Assembly: GCF_021531055.1 (NCBI RefSeq)
Contig: NZ_JADYTL010000005.1
Span: 124,001 to 188,000, forward strand
Source of the DNA: Collinsella tanakaei
GTDB lineage: Bacteria > Actinomycetota > Coriobacteriia > Coriobacteriales > Coriobacteriaceae
Reading direction: 5' to 3'
DNA: 64,000 nucleotides
Within the stretch, counting starts at the first letter, position 1, and every line of letters starts with the position of its first letter. The notes under the pieces are model-generated. The model made no database searches. It was not told where the DNA came from and saw only the letters and a program-made list of their open reading frames with translations. Of the stretch, positions 54,999 through 63,342 are shown piece by piece. The position numbers and the translations under genes were made by a program.

Positions 54999-55928
54999 CT
55001 AGAACGCCTCGACGCTGACCTGCGGCAACAGCGCGTCGATATCCTCGCGGTGCGCCGGTTCGGTGCCGGGGCGCATGACGGTGGCGGCACCCGTCGCCAT
55101 GGCGAGCCGCGCCGCCTCGACGGGCTCCATGCCGGCATCGAGCGCGTAGGCGAGCGCCGCCACGACGGAATCGCCCGCACCGACGGTCGAGATGACCTCG
55201 ACGACGGGTTGGCGCAGGCGCCAGGCGCCGGCAGCGGTCGCATATACCGCGCCTTCGCCGCCCATCGAGACCATGACCTGCGGGATTCCCTGAGCGAGCA
55301 GCTCGCGTGCCGCCCCGACGATCTTGTCGACCGTGTCGAGTTCGCGTCCGAGCATGCGGCCTAGCTCCACCTCGTTGGGCTTCACGAGCTCGGGTTTGGC
55401 GGCAAGGCCCTCTTTGAGCACATCGCCGTCGGCATCGAGGAACACCCGCGCTCCGGCCTTGCGGCATGCACGGGTCCAGGTGGCATAGGTGTTGATGGGG
55501 GCGCCCGCCGGCAGGCTGCCCGAGAGCACGACGATGTCGCCGGGGGAGACCTGCAGCGCGAGGATGGCGAGGGCGTCGTCGAGCAGCGTCTGGGTGACCG
55601 AGGCGCCGGGCTCGTTGATATCGGTGTACGTGCCGAGCGCGAGATCGACGATCTTGGTGTTGGTGCGCGTGGAGCCGCTTCCCTCGAACACCTGCTTGGC
55701 GATGTCGAGCGCATCGAGCGCCGCGGCGATCTGCGCGCCTGTGGCGCCGCCGACGATGGCGAAGGCGGTGCTCGTGCCACCGAGGCTGCGGATGGTCTTG
55801 GAGACGTTGATGCCCTTGCCGCCCGGGTCCTGGCGGACCTCCGTGGCGCGGTTCACGGCGTCGAGGGTGAAGTTGTCGACGTAGACCGTTTTGTCGATGG
55901 CCGGGTTGAGCGTGACGGTGTAGATCAT
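54999..55928 (-). CDS. PfkB-family 1-phosphofructokinase / tagatose-6-phosphate kinase
   Basis: 309 residues of the FruK/LacC subgroup. MIYTVTLNPAIDKTVYVDNF is the typical start, QDPGGKGINVSKTI the substrate-binding motif and STVGAGDSVVAALAYAL holds the catalytic Asp. FruK phosphorylates fructose-1-phosphate to fructose-1,6-bisphosphate; LacC does the same with tagatose-6-phosphate. Context with the dehydrogenase and MtlA suggests a ketose phosphate made from a hexitol or sorbose. GAAAGGAA precedes the ATG. It leads the leftward fruK-sorE pair. Confidence 0.88.
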   Translation of the reverse strand: MIYTVTLNPAIDKTVYVDNFTLDAVNRATEVRQDPGGKGINVSKTIRSLGGTSTAFAIVGGATGAQIAAALDALDIAKQVFEGSGSTRTNTKIVDLALGTYTDINEPGASVTQTLLDDALAILALQVSPGDIVVLSGSLPAGAPINTYATWTRACRKAGARVFLDADGDVLKEGLAAKPELVKPNEVELGRMLGRELDTVDKIVGAARELLAQGIPQVMVSMGGEGAVYATAAGAWRLRQPVVEVISTVGAGDSVVAALAYALDAGMEPVEAARLAMATGAATVMRPGTEPAHREDIDALLPQVSVEAF

Positions 55929-56217
55929 GGCGGGTTCCTTTCCGTCGGACGCGCGGCACATCGTCGGCCGCGTTCGGGGCGCGGTGGTCCGAAGAACAAC
56001 AAATACTTTCGAACCAAAAGCTGAGACCATAGTAATTCCGGCGAAAAGATTGTCAATACAACATAATTAATCTTTGAAAATGACAGCCAAAATCGACGTT
56101 CACCGACCAAAACATACCGTTCACGCCAGAATATCGCTACTAACCTGCTAACTGTTGAAACAATAATCTAAGATGCCAGCTATCGAATCGATGGCAACAA
56201 TCGAAAGGGAGGACACG
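55929..56217. promoter_or_regulatory. Divergent promoter region of fruK-like and mtlA genes
   Basis: AT-rich for this genome (56010-56165). GAAAATGACAG at 56076-56086 resembles GAAATGACAG upstream of the DeoR gene (53255-53264), a candidate shared operator. No open frame is credible here. Confidence 0.5.
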
Positions 56218-58095
56218 ATGGCGATCAAAGACAAGGTGTCGTCATTCGGAAAGTTCCTGAGCGGTATGGTTATGCCGAACATCGGCGCTTTCATCGCATG
56301 GGGCTTCTTGACGGCGCTGTTCATAGAGACGGGGTGGCTGCCCAACGAGCAGTTCGCCAGCATCACGGGCCCGATGCTGAGCTACCTCATCCCCGTGCTC
56401 ATCGCGGCGCAGGGCGGATTCCTCACGGGCGGCGACCGCGGACGCATCGTCGGCGCCATCGCCGTGATCGGCTGCATCGCCGGCGCGCCGGACACCACGA
56501 TGCTCATGGGCGCTATGGTCATGGGCCCGTTCGCGGGATGGGTCATCAAGATGTTCGACAAGCTCATGGAGGGCAAGACCCCTGCGGGCTTCGAGATGCT
56601 GATCGACAACTTCTCCGTCGGCATCATCGGCATGCTGCTCGCCATGCTCGGCTATGTGCTCGTCGGCCCGGTCATGACCGCGATCCTCGCGGTGCTCATG
56701 GGCGGCGTGACCATCCTCGTCCAGTACGGGCTCATGCCGCTGCTCGCCATCTTCATCGAGCCGGCCAAGGTGCTGTTCCTCAACAACGCGCTCAACCACG
56801 GCATCTTCACGCCGATCGGCATCGCGCAGGCCGAGGAGACGGGCCGCTCGATCATGTACATGCTCGAGGCCAACCCCGGCCCCGGTCTGGGCGTGCTGCT
56901 CGCGTACTGCTTCTTCTGCAAGGACGCCAAGACCCGCCAGTCCGCCCCCGGTGCGGTCATCATCCATTTCTTCGGCGGCATCCACGAGATCTATTTCCCC
57001 TACGTGCTCATGAACCCCAAGGTCATCGTCGCGCCGATCGTGGGCAACATGTGCGCCATCGCGTGGTTCAGCTTCACGGGCACCGGCCTGACCTCGGCCG
57101 CCTCGCCCGGCTCGATCATCGCCTTCCTGTCCATGACCCCGCCTGAGTTCCTGATCACCAACATCATCGGCGTGGCCATCGCCGCGGGCGTGTCGTTCGT
57201 GATCGCCGTGCCGCTCGTGCGCTCCATGGCGGCGGCCGACCTCGATGCCGCCAGCGAGCAGATGCGCGAGATGAAGGGGACGTCCGAGGCCGCCGTCATC
57301 TCCGACACGCAGGGCGGCAAGATCGTGTTCGCGTGCGACGCCGGCATGGGCTCGTCGGCCATGGGTGCCACGCGCTTCCGCAACCGCATCAAGGCCGAGC
57401 GCCCCGATCTCACCGTGGAGCATTCGAGCGTGGACACCGTGCCCGCCGACGCCGCGATCGTCGTGTGCCAGCGCGTGCTGTCCGAGCGTGCCCGCAAGAG
57501 CGCTCCGACCGCGCAGATCGTGACGATCGACAACTTCCTGGACGACCCTGCCCTCGACGCTCTCTACAAGGCGCTGACCGAGCTTGCGAGCGCCCATGGG
57601 CTCAAGGGCGATGCCGTCGCGGCACCCGCACTCAAGGAGGAGCCGGCTAAGGACAAGCCGGCGCCCGTGTTGAGCGTGACTGCCGACGACATCCAAGTCG
57701 GCTGCGCAAGCTTGCCGCGCGAGGACGCTATCCGCGCCTCCGGCGAGCTGCTCGTCGAAAAGGGCTGCGTCGATACGGACTACATCGACGCCATGGTCGA
57801 GCGCGACAAGCTGACCAGCGTGTACATGGGCATGGGCGTGGCGATCCCGCACGGGACCAACGAGGCCAAGGACGCCGTGCGCCGGACCGGCGTGGTGCTG
57901 CAGCAGTACCCCGAGGGCGTGGACTTCGACGGCGAGAAGGCATATCTGCTGTTCGGCATCGCCGGTAAGGGCAACGAGCATCTGGAGGTCCTGGCGGCCG
58001 TCTGCAAGGCTATCGAGGACGAGGCTGTGCTCGAGAAGATGAAGACCACCGACGACGTGGATTGGATCGTCTCGGTGCTCAACCAGGCCAAGTAG
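56218..58095 (+). CDS. mtlA: PTS mannitol-type transporter subunit IICBA
   Basis: 625 residues in the E. coli MtlA order. EIIC (about 1-345) begins GKFLSGMVMPNIGAFIAWG and has IHFFGGIHEIYFPYVLMNP. EIIB has the phospho-Cys in IVFACDAGMGSSAMG (about 374). A Pro/Ala/Lys linker leads to EIIA with the phospho-His in GVAIPHGTNEAK (about 544). It imports and phosphorylates mannitol or a related hexitol, taking phosphate from HPr. GGGAGG lies 6 bases before the ATG. No MtlD or MtlR lies nearby in the window. Confidence 0.93.
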   Translation: MAIKDKVSSFGKFLSGMVMPNIGAFIAWGFLTALFIETGWLPNEQFASITGPMLSYLIPVLIAAQGGFLTGGDRGRIVGAIAVIGCIAGAPDTTMLMGAMVMGPFAGWVIKMFDKLMEGKTPAGFEMLIDNFSVGIIGMLLAMLGYVLVGPVMTAILAVLMGGVTILVQYGLMPLLAIFIEPAKVLFLNNALNHGIFTPIGIAQAEETGRSIMYMLEANPGPGLGVLLAYCFFCKDAKTRQSAPGAVIIHFFGGIHEIYFPYVLMNPKVIVAPIVGNMCAIAWFSFTGTGLTSAASPGSIIAFLSMTPPEFLITNIIGVAIAAGVSFVIAVPLVRSMAAADLDAASEQMREMKGTSEAAVISDTQGGKIVFACDAGMGSSAMGATRFRNRIKAERPDLTVEHSSVDTVPADAAIVVCQRVLSERARKSAPTAQIVTIDNFLDDPALDALYKALTELASAHGLKGDAVAAPALKEEPAKDKPAPVLSVTADDIQVGCASLPREDAIRASGELLVEKGCVDTDYIDAMVERDKLTSVYMGMGVAIPHGTNEAKDAVRRTGVVLQQYPEGVDFDGEKAYLLFGIAGKGNEHLEVLAAVCKAIEDEAVLEKMKTTDDVDWIVSVLNQAK

Positions 58096-58276
58096 CGTGC
58101 GGCCGGGTATCAGATAGGGAGCGGATCGTCCGTTTCCGCGTGCGGCGGGGGTATGGAGCAGGGCCATGCCCCCGCCGCGTCGTGTACGCGGCGTCCGCTG
58201 CGCGCAGTACCGTCCTCGCCCGCGTTCGAAACCAGTCGCAGCTGCTAAGATACAGCGGGAAAGCAAGGAGGCAGAT

Positions 58277-59164
58277 GTGGCGAAGTTCGATTTGATCGCG
58301 TTCGACCTGGACGGCACGGTGTTTCCGGAGCCCTCGGCCAAAAGCATTCGCCCGCGTGTCGTGGCGGCGCTGCAGGCCGCACACGATGCGGGTGTCATCA
58401 CGGCGGTGGCGAGCGGCCGCACGGTCGGCATGCTCGGCCCGACGCTGACGGGTGCACCGTGGGTCGACTGGCTCATCACGGTCAACGGGGCCTGCGTGTC
58501 GCCGGCGCACGGCGGTGACGCCGTCAGCGAGCGCATGATGCCGCGCGAGCAGGTCCGTGCGGTCGTGTCGTGCATCCGTTCGGTCGCGCCCGGCGCGGGC
58601 GACAACGGGTGGAGCCTGTTCGCACCCGGGCACGCGTGCTTCGATCGCGGTCTGAACGAGCGGTTCCGCGAGCGACTGCCGGAAGGGCCCGAGCGCGAGA
58701 GCTTCAGCTTCGTGGAGAGCGTGCTCGCCGAGGGCGGCAAGGTCGAGGAGATCGACGGCATCGACACGATCTTGGGCGAGCTCACGACCGACATCTACAA
58801 GATCGGCTGCATGCTCGATACCGTCGAGCTGTTCGATGCGACGTGTCGCGAGCTGACGGCAAGCGCGCACACCGGCGGCTTGGAGCTGGCATCGGTCGGC
58901 CCGACGGAGCTCGAGATCACGAAGGCCGGCGTCAACAAGGGGTCGGCGCTCAGCATCCTTTGCCGTCATCTGGGCATCGACGAGCACCGTGCGGTGGCGT
59001 TCGGCGACTCCGGTAACGACGCGACGTTTGCGGACAGCGCGTGCACGTTCGTGGCGATGGGCAACGCGACGCCCGAGATCAAGGCGGTCGCCGACGACAT
59101 TTGCCCTTCGGTCAAACAGGACGGCGTCGCGGTTTGGCTCGAGGACCATCTGGGCTTGGTGTGA
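58277..59164 (+). CDS. HAD-superfamily phosphatase, Cof type
   Basis: 295 residues. Nucleophile motif FDLDGTVFPE at the start, Thr/Ser motif TAVASGR, Lys motif ending NKGSAL and the acidic motif AFGDSGNDATF. The C2 cap in between is that of Cof/YbjI-type hydrolases of sugar phosphates or cofactors. GTG start with AAGGAGG upstream. Located after mtlA, where it could dephosphorylate surplus sugar phosphates, but this is inference. Confidence 0.9.
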   Translation: MAKFDLIAFDLDGTVFPEPSAKSIRPRVVAALQAAHDAGVITAVASGRTVGMLGPTLTGAPWVDWLITVNGACVSPAHGGDAVSERMMPREQVRAVVSCIRSVAPGAGDNGWSLFAPGHACFDRGLNERFRERLPEGPERESFSFVESVLAEGGKVEEIDGIDTILGELTTDIYKIGCMLDTVELFDATCRELTASAHTGGLELASVGPTELEITKAGVNKGSALSILCRHLGIDEHRAVAFGDSGNDATFADSACTFVAMGNATPEIKAVADDICPSVKQDGVAVWLEDHLGLV

Positions 59165-59245
59165 GAAACGCGGGCGCGCCTGCGCCTCCCGCGCCGCGAT
59201 GGGTAGAAGAGCGGTGCGGCAACGTCGGATAGATGGAGGCATGCC

Positions 59246-59788
59246 ATGGAAACCAAGCACAGCGATATCGCGATTCTCTACAACAGCAACAGCGGCAACA
59301 CGCGCATGGTCGCCGAGGCGCTCGAGCGGTCGCTCGCCGGCGACGGTACGCAGGCCGCCGTGGTCGAGATCACTGCGGAATCGGTCGCGCGGGCTGCCGA
59401 GGCCGCAGCGGCGGCAGATGCCGTGCTCGTCGGATTTTGGTGCGACAAGGGATCATGCACCGACGAGGTCGCCCAGGTGCTTTCCGGGTTGAGCGGCAAG
59501 CGGGTGTTCCTGTTCGGCACGGCGGGCTTCGGCGGGGCGCCGGCGTATTTCGAGCGGATCTTGTCGGCGGTCCGTACCAAGCTGCCCGAAGATGCGACGT
59601 ACCTCGGCGGTGCGATGTGCCAGGGCAAGATGGGGCAGGGTGTCCTTGCGCGCTACGAGGCGATGCTCGCCGAGAAACCCGGCGACGCGCGCATCACCTC
59701 GATGATCGACAACTTCCATGCCGCTCTCGGCCATCCCGACGAGGCCGATCTCGCGGCAATTGTCAGGGCGGCCCGCGTCGCGCTCTAA
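59246..59788 (+). CDS. Flavodoxin-family protein
   Basis: 180 residues. ILYNSNSGNTRMVAEALERSL is the FMN phosphate-binding loop; VFLFGTAGFGGAPAYFERIL and CQGKMGQGVLARYEAML are later flavodoxin-like parts, the last also seen in flavodoxin domains of anaerobes. Cytosolic electron carrier by family. The stop is 24 bp before a strong inverted repeat. Confidence 0.88.
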   Translation: METKHSDIAILYNSNSGNTRMVAEALERSLAGDGTQAAVVEITAESVARAAEAAAAADAVLVGFWCDKGSCTDEVAQVLSGLSGKRVFLFGTAGFGGAPAYFERILSAVRTKLPEDATYLGGAMCQGKMGQGVLARYEAMLAEKPGDARITSMIDNFHAALGHPDEADLAAIVRAARVAL

Positions 59789-59812
59789 GCCTTCTTACGC
59801 CGGAACGCAAAC

Positions 59813-59862
59813 GGGGCGGGTCGCTTCCGGTCGACACCTGTCGGCTGAAAGCGACCCGCCCC
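59813..59862. terminator. Hairpin between convergent flavodoxin and LTA-synthase-like genes
   Basis: 14-bp perfect stem (GGGGCGGGTCGCTT 59813-59826 / 59849-59862) with a 22-base loop. T runs are poor, but the position between convergent stops suggests termination from both sides. Confidence 0.7.
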
Positions 59863-59889
59863 GCCTCATGTGGCGATACCTCGCCGCCG

Positions 59890-62103
59890 CTACTTGATCT
59901 TGGTCGTGCCCGGCACCAGGTTGGGATCCGTCTCGTTTGCCGCCGACTGGTAGCGTTTGGTGTAGACGTCCTTGCCGTCGTAGAACAGCTCGTAGTACTG
60001 CATCGTCGCGTAGTCGCTATGCGCGCGTTCGACCGCCTGTTGCGCGGCGTCGCCATCCTCGGGCAGAGCGCTGCCGGTCAGGTACCAACGGCCCTCGGCG
60101 TCCTCATAGCCCGAGGAGTTGATGGCGGGCATCGCTTCGCGCAGCACGGCCTGCGCCTTCTGGTAGTCGTTTATCGGCGCGCCGATGAGGTCCATGAGCA
60201 CGGAGCCCAGGTAGTTGGTCGAGAGGTCGACCTCCTCGCTCACCTGGTCGTTGCCCGCGACATCGTAGTTCGCCCAGATCACGTAGTCGGTCTGCCACAG
60301 ACGCTCCTGGTGGGTCGCCTCGTCCTCGTCCGTGAACCACAGGTCGTTGTAGGTCGAGGGGAAGAACGGCTGGTGGTCGCCGAAGAACACCACGATCACC
60401 TTGCGGTCGAGCTGGCGCAGCTGGTCGATGAAGTACTCGAGCGCGCGGTCGGACTCCTGGATGAGCGACACGTACTCGTTGACCTCGGCGTCGTACATCC
60501 CGTCGATCGAGAGGTTCAGCTGCTTGTTCTGCGGCACCATGCCGGTGTCGTAGCCGGAGTGGTTCTGCATCGTCACGTCGAAGATGAACTGCGGGTTGCT
60601 GTTGGTCTCCAGCAACTCGAGGATCTTGTCATAGGTCTCGCGGTCGGTCACCATGCCGCGCAGGGTCTCGGCGTCCTCGAAGTCCTCGATCGCCAGGAAC
60701 TGATCGAACCCGAAGTCCTCGTAGACGTTCTCGCGGTTCCAGTTGGTCGCATGGTTGGGGTGCATGGCGGTCGTGTCGTAGCCGAGCTCCTTGAACTGAG
60801 AGGCCAGGTTGTCGGTCTCGGTGAGGTCGTAGATCGTGTAGGGATAGACGCCCGAGCCGAGGTTGGCCATGGAGTTGCCGGTCAAAAACTCGAACTCGGA
60901 GTTGGCGGTGCCGCCGCCGTAGGCCGAGACGTAGAGCGTGCCGCGTGACAGGCAGTCCGAGATGCTGTTGAAGTACTCGGGGCCCTCGTAGTCGGCGTGG
61001 AGCTTCTGGTAGATGGAGAGGTCCGAGAACGTCTCGTTCATGACGGCGATGACGGTGGGCTTCTCCTTGTCGAACTGCGTTTCTGCCGCGGTGCGGTCCT
61101 TATCCGCGCCGCGCGTGGCGTCGAACTCGGCGGCGTAGTCGTCGAGCAGCTGCTCGGCGTCGTCGGTCGAGTAGTCGTCGGGGCGCGGCGGCTTGACGGT
61201 CTGGGCGCCCGAGATGAACGCCGGCAGGAAGCCCTGGCGGTAGTAGCTCTCGAGCGGGCGCCACGTGTAGACCTGGATGCCGAGCGTGTGGTAGTAGTCG
61301 ACAAGCGTCACGTGCGCGGTCACGCCTCCCAGGCACAGCAGGGCCACGCCAAGGTTGACAAGCAGCGCACGGCGGGTGCGCGGGCGCGGCGAGGGCGCGA
61401 TGAGGGCGGCGAGCTGCAGCGCGAGCATCGACAGCGCGGCACATGCGAAGCCGACCAGGCAGAACGCGGAGAGGGTGTAGGTGTAGCCGGTGCCCGCGAC
61501 AGCGGCGGCGGTCGAGATGGCGGTCATGTCGCCGGGCGTGATGGGCATGGACTTGAACGTGATGACGAAGTACTCCGCCACGCCGAGGATGAAGAAGGCG
61601 AGCGCGAAGAAGGCCGACAGTCCGGCGCGGCGCTGCGTGAGGAAGAACATGCCGGCGAGCACGCCCGTGATCAGCGCGATCTCGAGCAGCAGGCACAGCG
61701 GGTACATCCACAGCAGGTTGTGGTTGGAGGGAAGCTCGAGCCCGAGCGTGGCGAGGATGCCGGCGAGCACGAGCATGACGGTCATCGCCACGGCGGGGTG
61801 CGCAAAGCGGCCTTCCGGCCCGACGAGGGCGGCGAAACGCTGCTGTACGACGGCGCGGTTGAAGCTCACCCATGCGCAGCCGCATGCGGCGATGTTGAAC
61901 ACGAATGCGGGCAGCATGCCGTCCTGAACCAGGCCGATGCCCGACCAGATGGCGATGAACAGCTGCAGCAGGGCGAACGCCGTGCCCCAGACCATGGGTA
62001 CGGCGCCGAGCGACGTGCCGCGCTGGTGCGCCGATCGTGTGGCGAATACGCCGCATGCGATAGTGCACACAAGGCCCATGCAGGTGATGGTGGTGACAAG
62101 CAT
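59890..62103 (-). CDS. LTA synthase family membrane sulfatase/phosphotransferase
   Basis: 737 residues. Several N-terminal membrane helices (about residues 1-275) precede an alkaline-phosphatase-like extracytoplasmic domain from about 345: PTVIAVMNETFSDLSIY with the expected nucleophile Thr, EFEFLTGNSMANLGSG, MHPNHATNWNRENVYEDFGF, and metal-binding FFGDHQPFFP. Such proteins transfer glycerol phosphate or similar groups to cell-surface glycopolymers. AAAAGGAGA precedes the ATG. The exact polymer is unknown. Confidence 0.9.
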   Translation of the reverse strand: MLVTTITCMGLVCTIACGVFATRSAHQRGTSLGAVPMVWGTAFALLQLFIAIWSGIGLVQDGMLPAFVFNIAACGCAWVSFNRAVVQQRFAALVGPEGRFAHPAVAMTVMLVLAGILATLGLELPSNHNLLWMYPLCLLLEIALITGVLAGMFFLTQRRAGLSAFFALAFFILGVAEYFVITFKSMPITPGDMTAISTAAAVAGTGYTYTLSAFCLVGFACAALSMLALQLAALIAPSPRPRTRRALLVNLGVALLCLGGVTAHVTLVDYYHTLGIQVYTWRPLESYYRQGFLPAFISGAQTVKPPRPDDYSTDDAEQLLDDYAAEFDATRGADKDRTAAETQFDKEKPTVIAVMNETFSDLSIYQKLHADYEGPEYFNSISDCLSRGTLYVSAYGGGTANSEFEFLTGNSMANLGSGVYPYTIYDLTETDNLASQFKELGYDTTAMHPNHATNWNRENVYEDFGFDQFLAIEDFEDAETLRGMVTDRETYDKILELLETNSNPQFIFDVTMQNHSGYDTGMVPQNKQLNLSIDGMYDAEVNEYVSLIQESDRALEYFIDQLRQLDRKVIVVFFGDHQPFFPSTYNDLWFTDEDEATHQERLWQTDYVIWANYDVAGNDQVSEEVDLSTNYLGSVLMDLIGAPINDYQKAQAVLREAMPAINSSGYEDAEGRWYLTGSALPEDGDAAQQAVERAHSDYATMQYYELFYDGKDVYTKRYQSAANETDPNLVPGTTKIK

Positions 62104-62319
62104 GTATCGGTCTCCTTTTGCCGCGCCGCTTCCGTGCCGGTCGCGAGCTTGGATGAATCCTTACGGACACGTAACATCGTCTTAATGTCGCGAAAGCATA
62201 TGGTACCGTGCGGTTGTCAAGATTCTGTCGAATCGAGGGGCTTTCGTGCAAAATACCGAGGATCATAAGATGCCCCGGAGCACGTTGACGCCATAGGGCG
62301 CGTCGAAAGGATGATGGCG

Positions 62320-63129
62320 ATGGATGCACGGGAACATGACGGCGGCTCGTGGGATCGCGCGACGCTCGATTTGATCGATCGCAGGAGCTCCACGCGGCGC
62401 TTCGATGCGGATCGTGGCGTCGACGACGCGCAGCGCGAGGCGGTGCTCCATGCGGCGTCGCGCGCCCCGTCCGCCGGCGCGATGATGATGTACTCGATCA
62501 TCGATATTCGCGAGCAGGCGACACTCGACCGCCTGGCGGTGCTCTGCGACGACCAGCCCATGATTGCGCGGGCGCCGTGGGCGCTCGTGTTCGTGGTCGA
62601 TTATTGCAAGTGGATCGACCTGTTCGAGCACATCGGATGCTTTGCCGAGGCGTACGTTGCGCGAACGGGCAGGCCGCCGCGTCGTACGCCGGGGCTCGGT
62701 GAGTTTGCCATCGCGGCGCAGGATGCGGTCATCGCGGCGCAAAACGCGGTGATCGCCGCGGAGGCGGTCGGGCTCGGCAGCTGCTATATCGGCGATATCG
62801 TGGAGAACGACGAGGACGTTCGCGACCTGCTCGATCTGCCTGAGCATACGGTTCCGTTGTCCATGCTCATTCTGGGTCCGCGGGCAAAGGAGCGCCCTGC
62901 GACGCCGCATCCCACGGTGAACCTCGTCATGTCCGAGCGTTACCGCCGGGCGGACGCCGCGACGCTCGATGCGCAGGTCGCCGAGATGGATGCGATGTTC
63001 CGCCCGCACGCGATGGCTGCGGGAGAGCGTGTGCTCGACATCTACGAGCGCAAGCACACCTCCGATTTCATGGCCGAGATGGGCCGCTCCATGGAGCTGT
63101 GGCTCAAGAACTGGGGCTTGGGAAAATAG
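62320..63129 (+). CDS. Nitroreductase-family oxidoreductase
   Basis: About 269 residues. RRSSTRRFD is the N-terminal FMN-binding motif, with APSAGAMMMY and, later, AAEAVGLGSCYIGDI, typical of NfsA/FRP-type nitroreductases. The start is unsettled: AAAGG directly precedes ATG 62311 and lies 9 bases before ATG 62320, which I prefer. The last codons and the stop TAG lie inside an inverted repeat at 63120-63148. Confidence 0.88.
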   Translation: MDAREHDGGSWDRATLDLIDRRSSTRRFDADRGVDDAQREAVLHAASRAPSAGAMMMYSIIDIREQATLDRLAVLCDDQPMIARAPWALVFVVDYCKWIDLFEHIGCFAEAYVARTGRPPRRTPGLGEFAIAAQDAVIAAQNAVIAAEAVGLGSCYIGDIVENDEDVRDLLDLPEHTVPLSMLILGPRAKERPATPHPTVNLVMSERYRRADAATLDAQVAEMDAMFRPHAMAAGERVLDIYERKHTSDFMAEMGRSMELWLKNWGLGK

Positions 63130-63240
63130 GGACAGTCCCTATTTTCCCGCGTGGACAGGCGACAAGTCTGTACCTGGAAAAAAGGGGACTGTCCCTATTT
63201 TCCCGCGCGGATAGGCGACAAGTTTGTACCTGGCCCCATC
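63120..63240. repeat. Compound repeat: GGGAAAATAGGGAC inverted repeat and GACAAGTTTGTACCTGG direct repeat
   Basis: GGGAAAATAGGGAC (63120-63133) is inverted at 63135-63148. An approximately 45-bp unit beginning GTCCCTATTTTCCC and ending GTACCTGG follows twice (63133-63177 and 63189-63233, period 56 bp). The second half matches, in reverse, the repeat at 43501-43575; the first half matches the arms at 30456. Confidence 0.9.
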
Positions 63241-63280
63241 TTGTCTACCTGGCCTCGTCTTGTCGCCGTCGTACCGCGAA

Positions 63281-63320
63281 CAAAAAACCCGCCGCCCCGG
63301 CGATGCGGGAGCGGCGGGTT
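63281..63320 (-). terminator. Terminator of the leftward kup gene
   Basis: AACCCGCCGC (63286-63295) pairs with GCGGCGGGTT (63311-63320); reading leftward the stem is followed by TTTTTTG. Confidence 0.9.
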
Positions 63321-63342
63321 GCATGCGGCTGCGGATCGCGCG

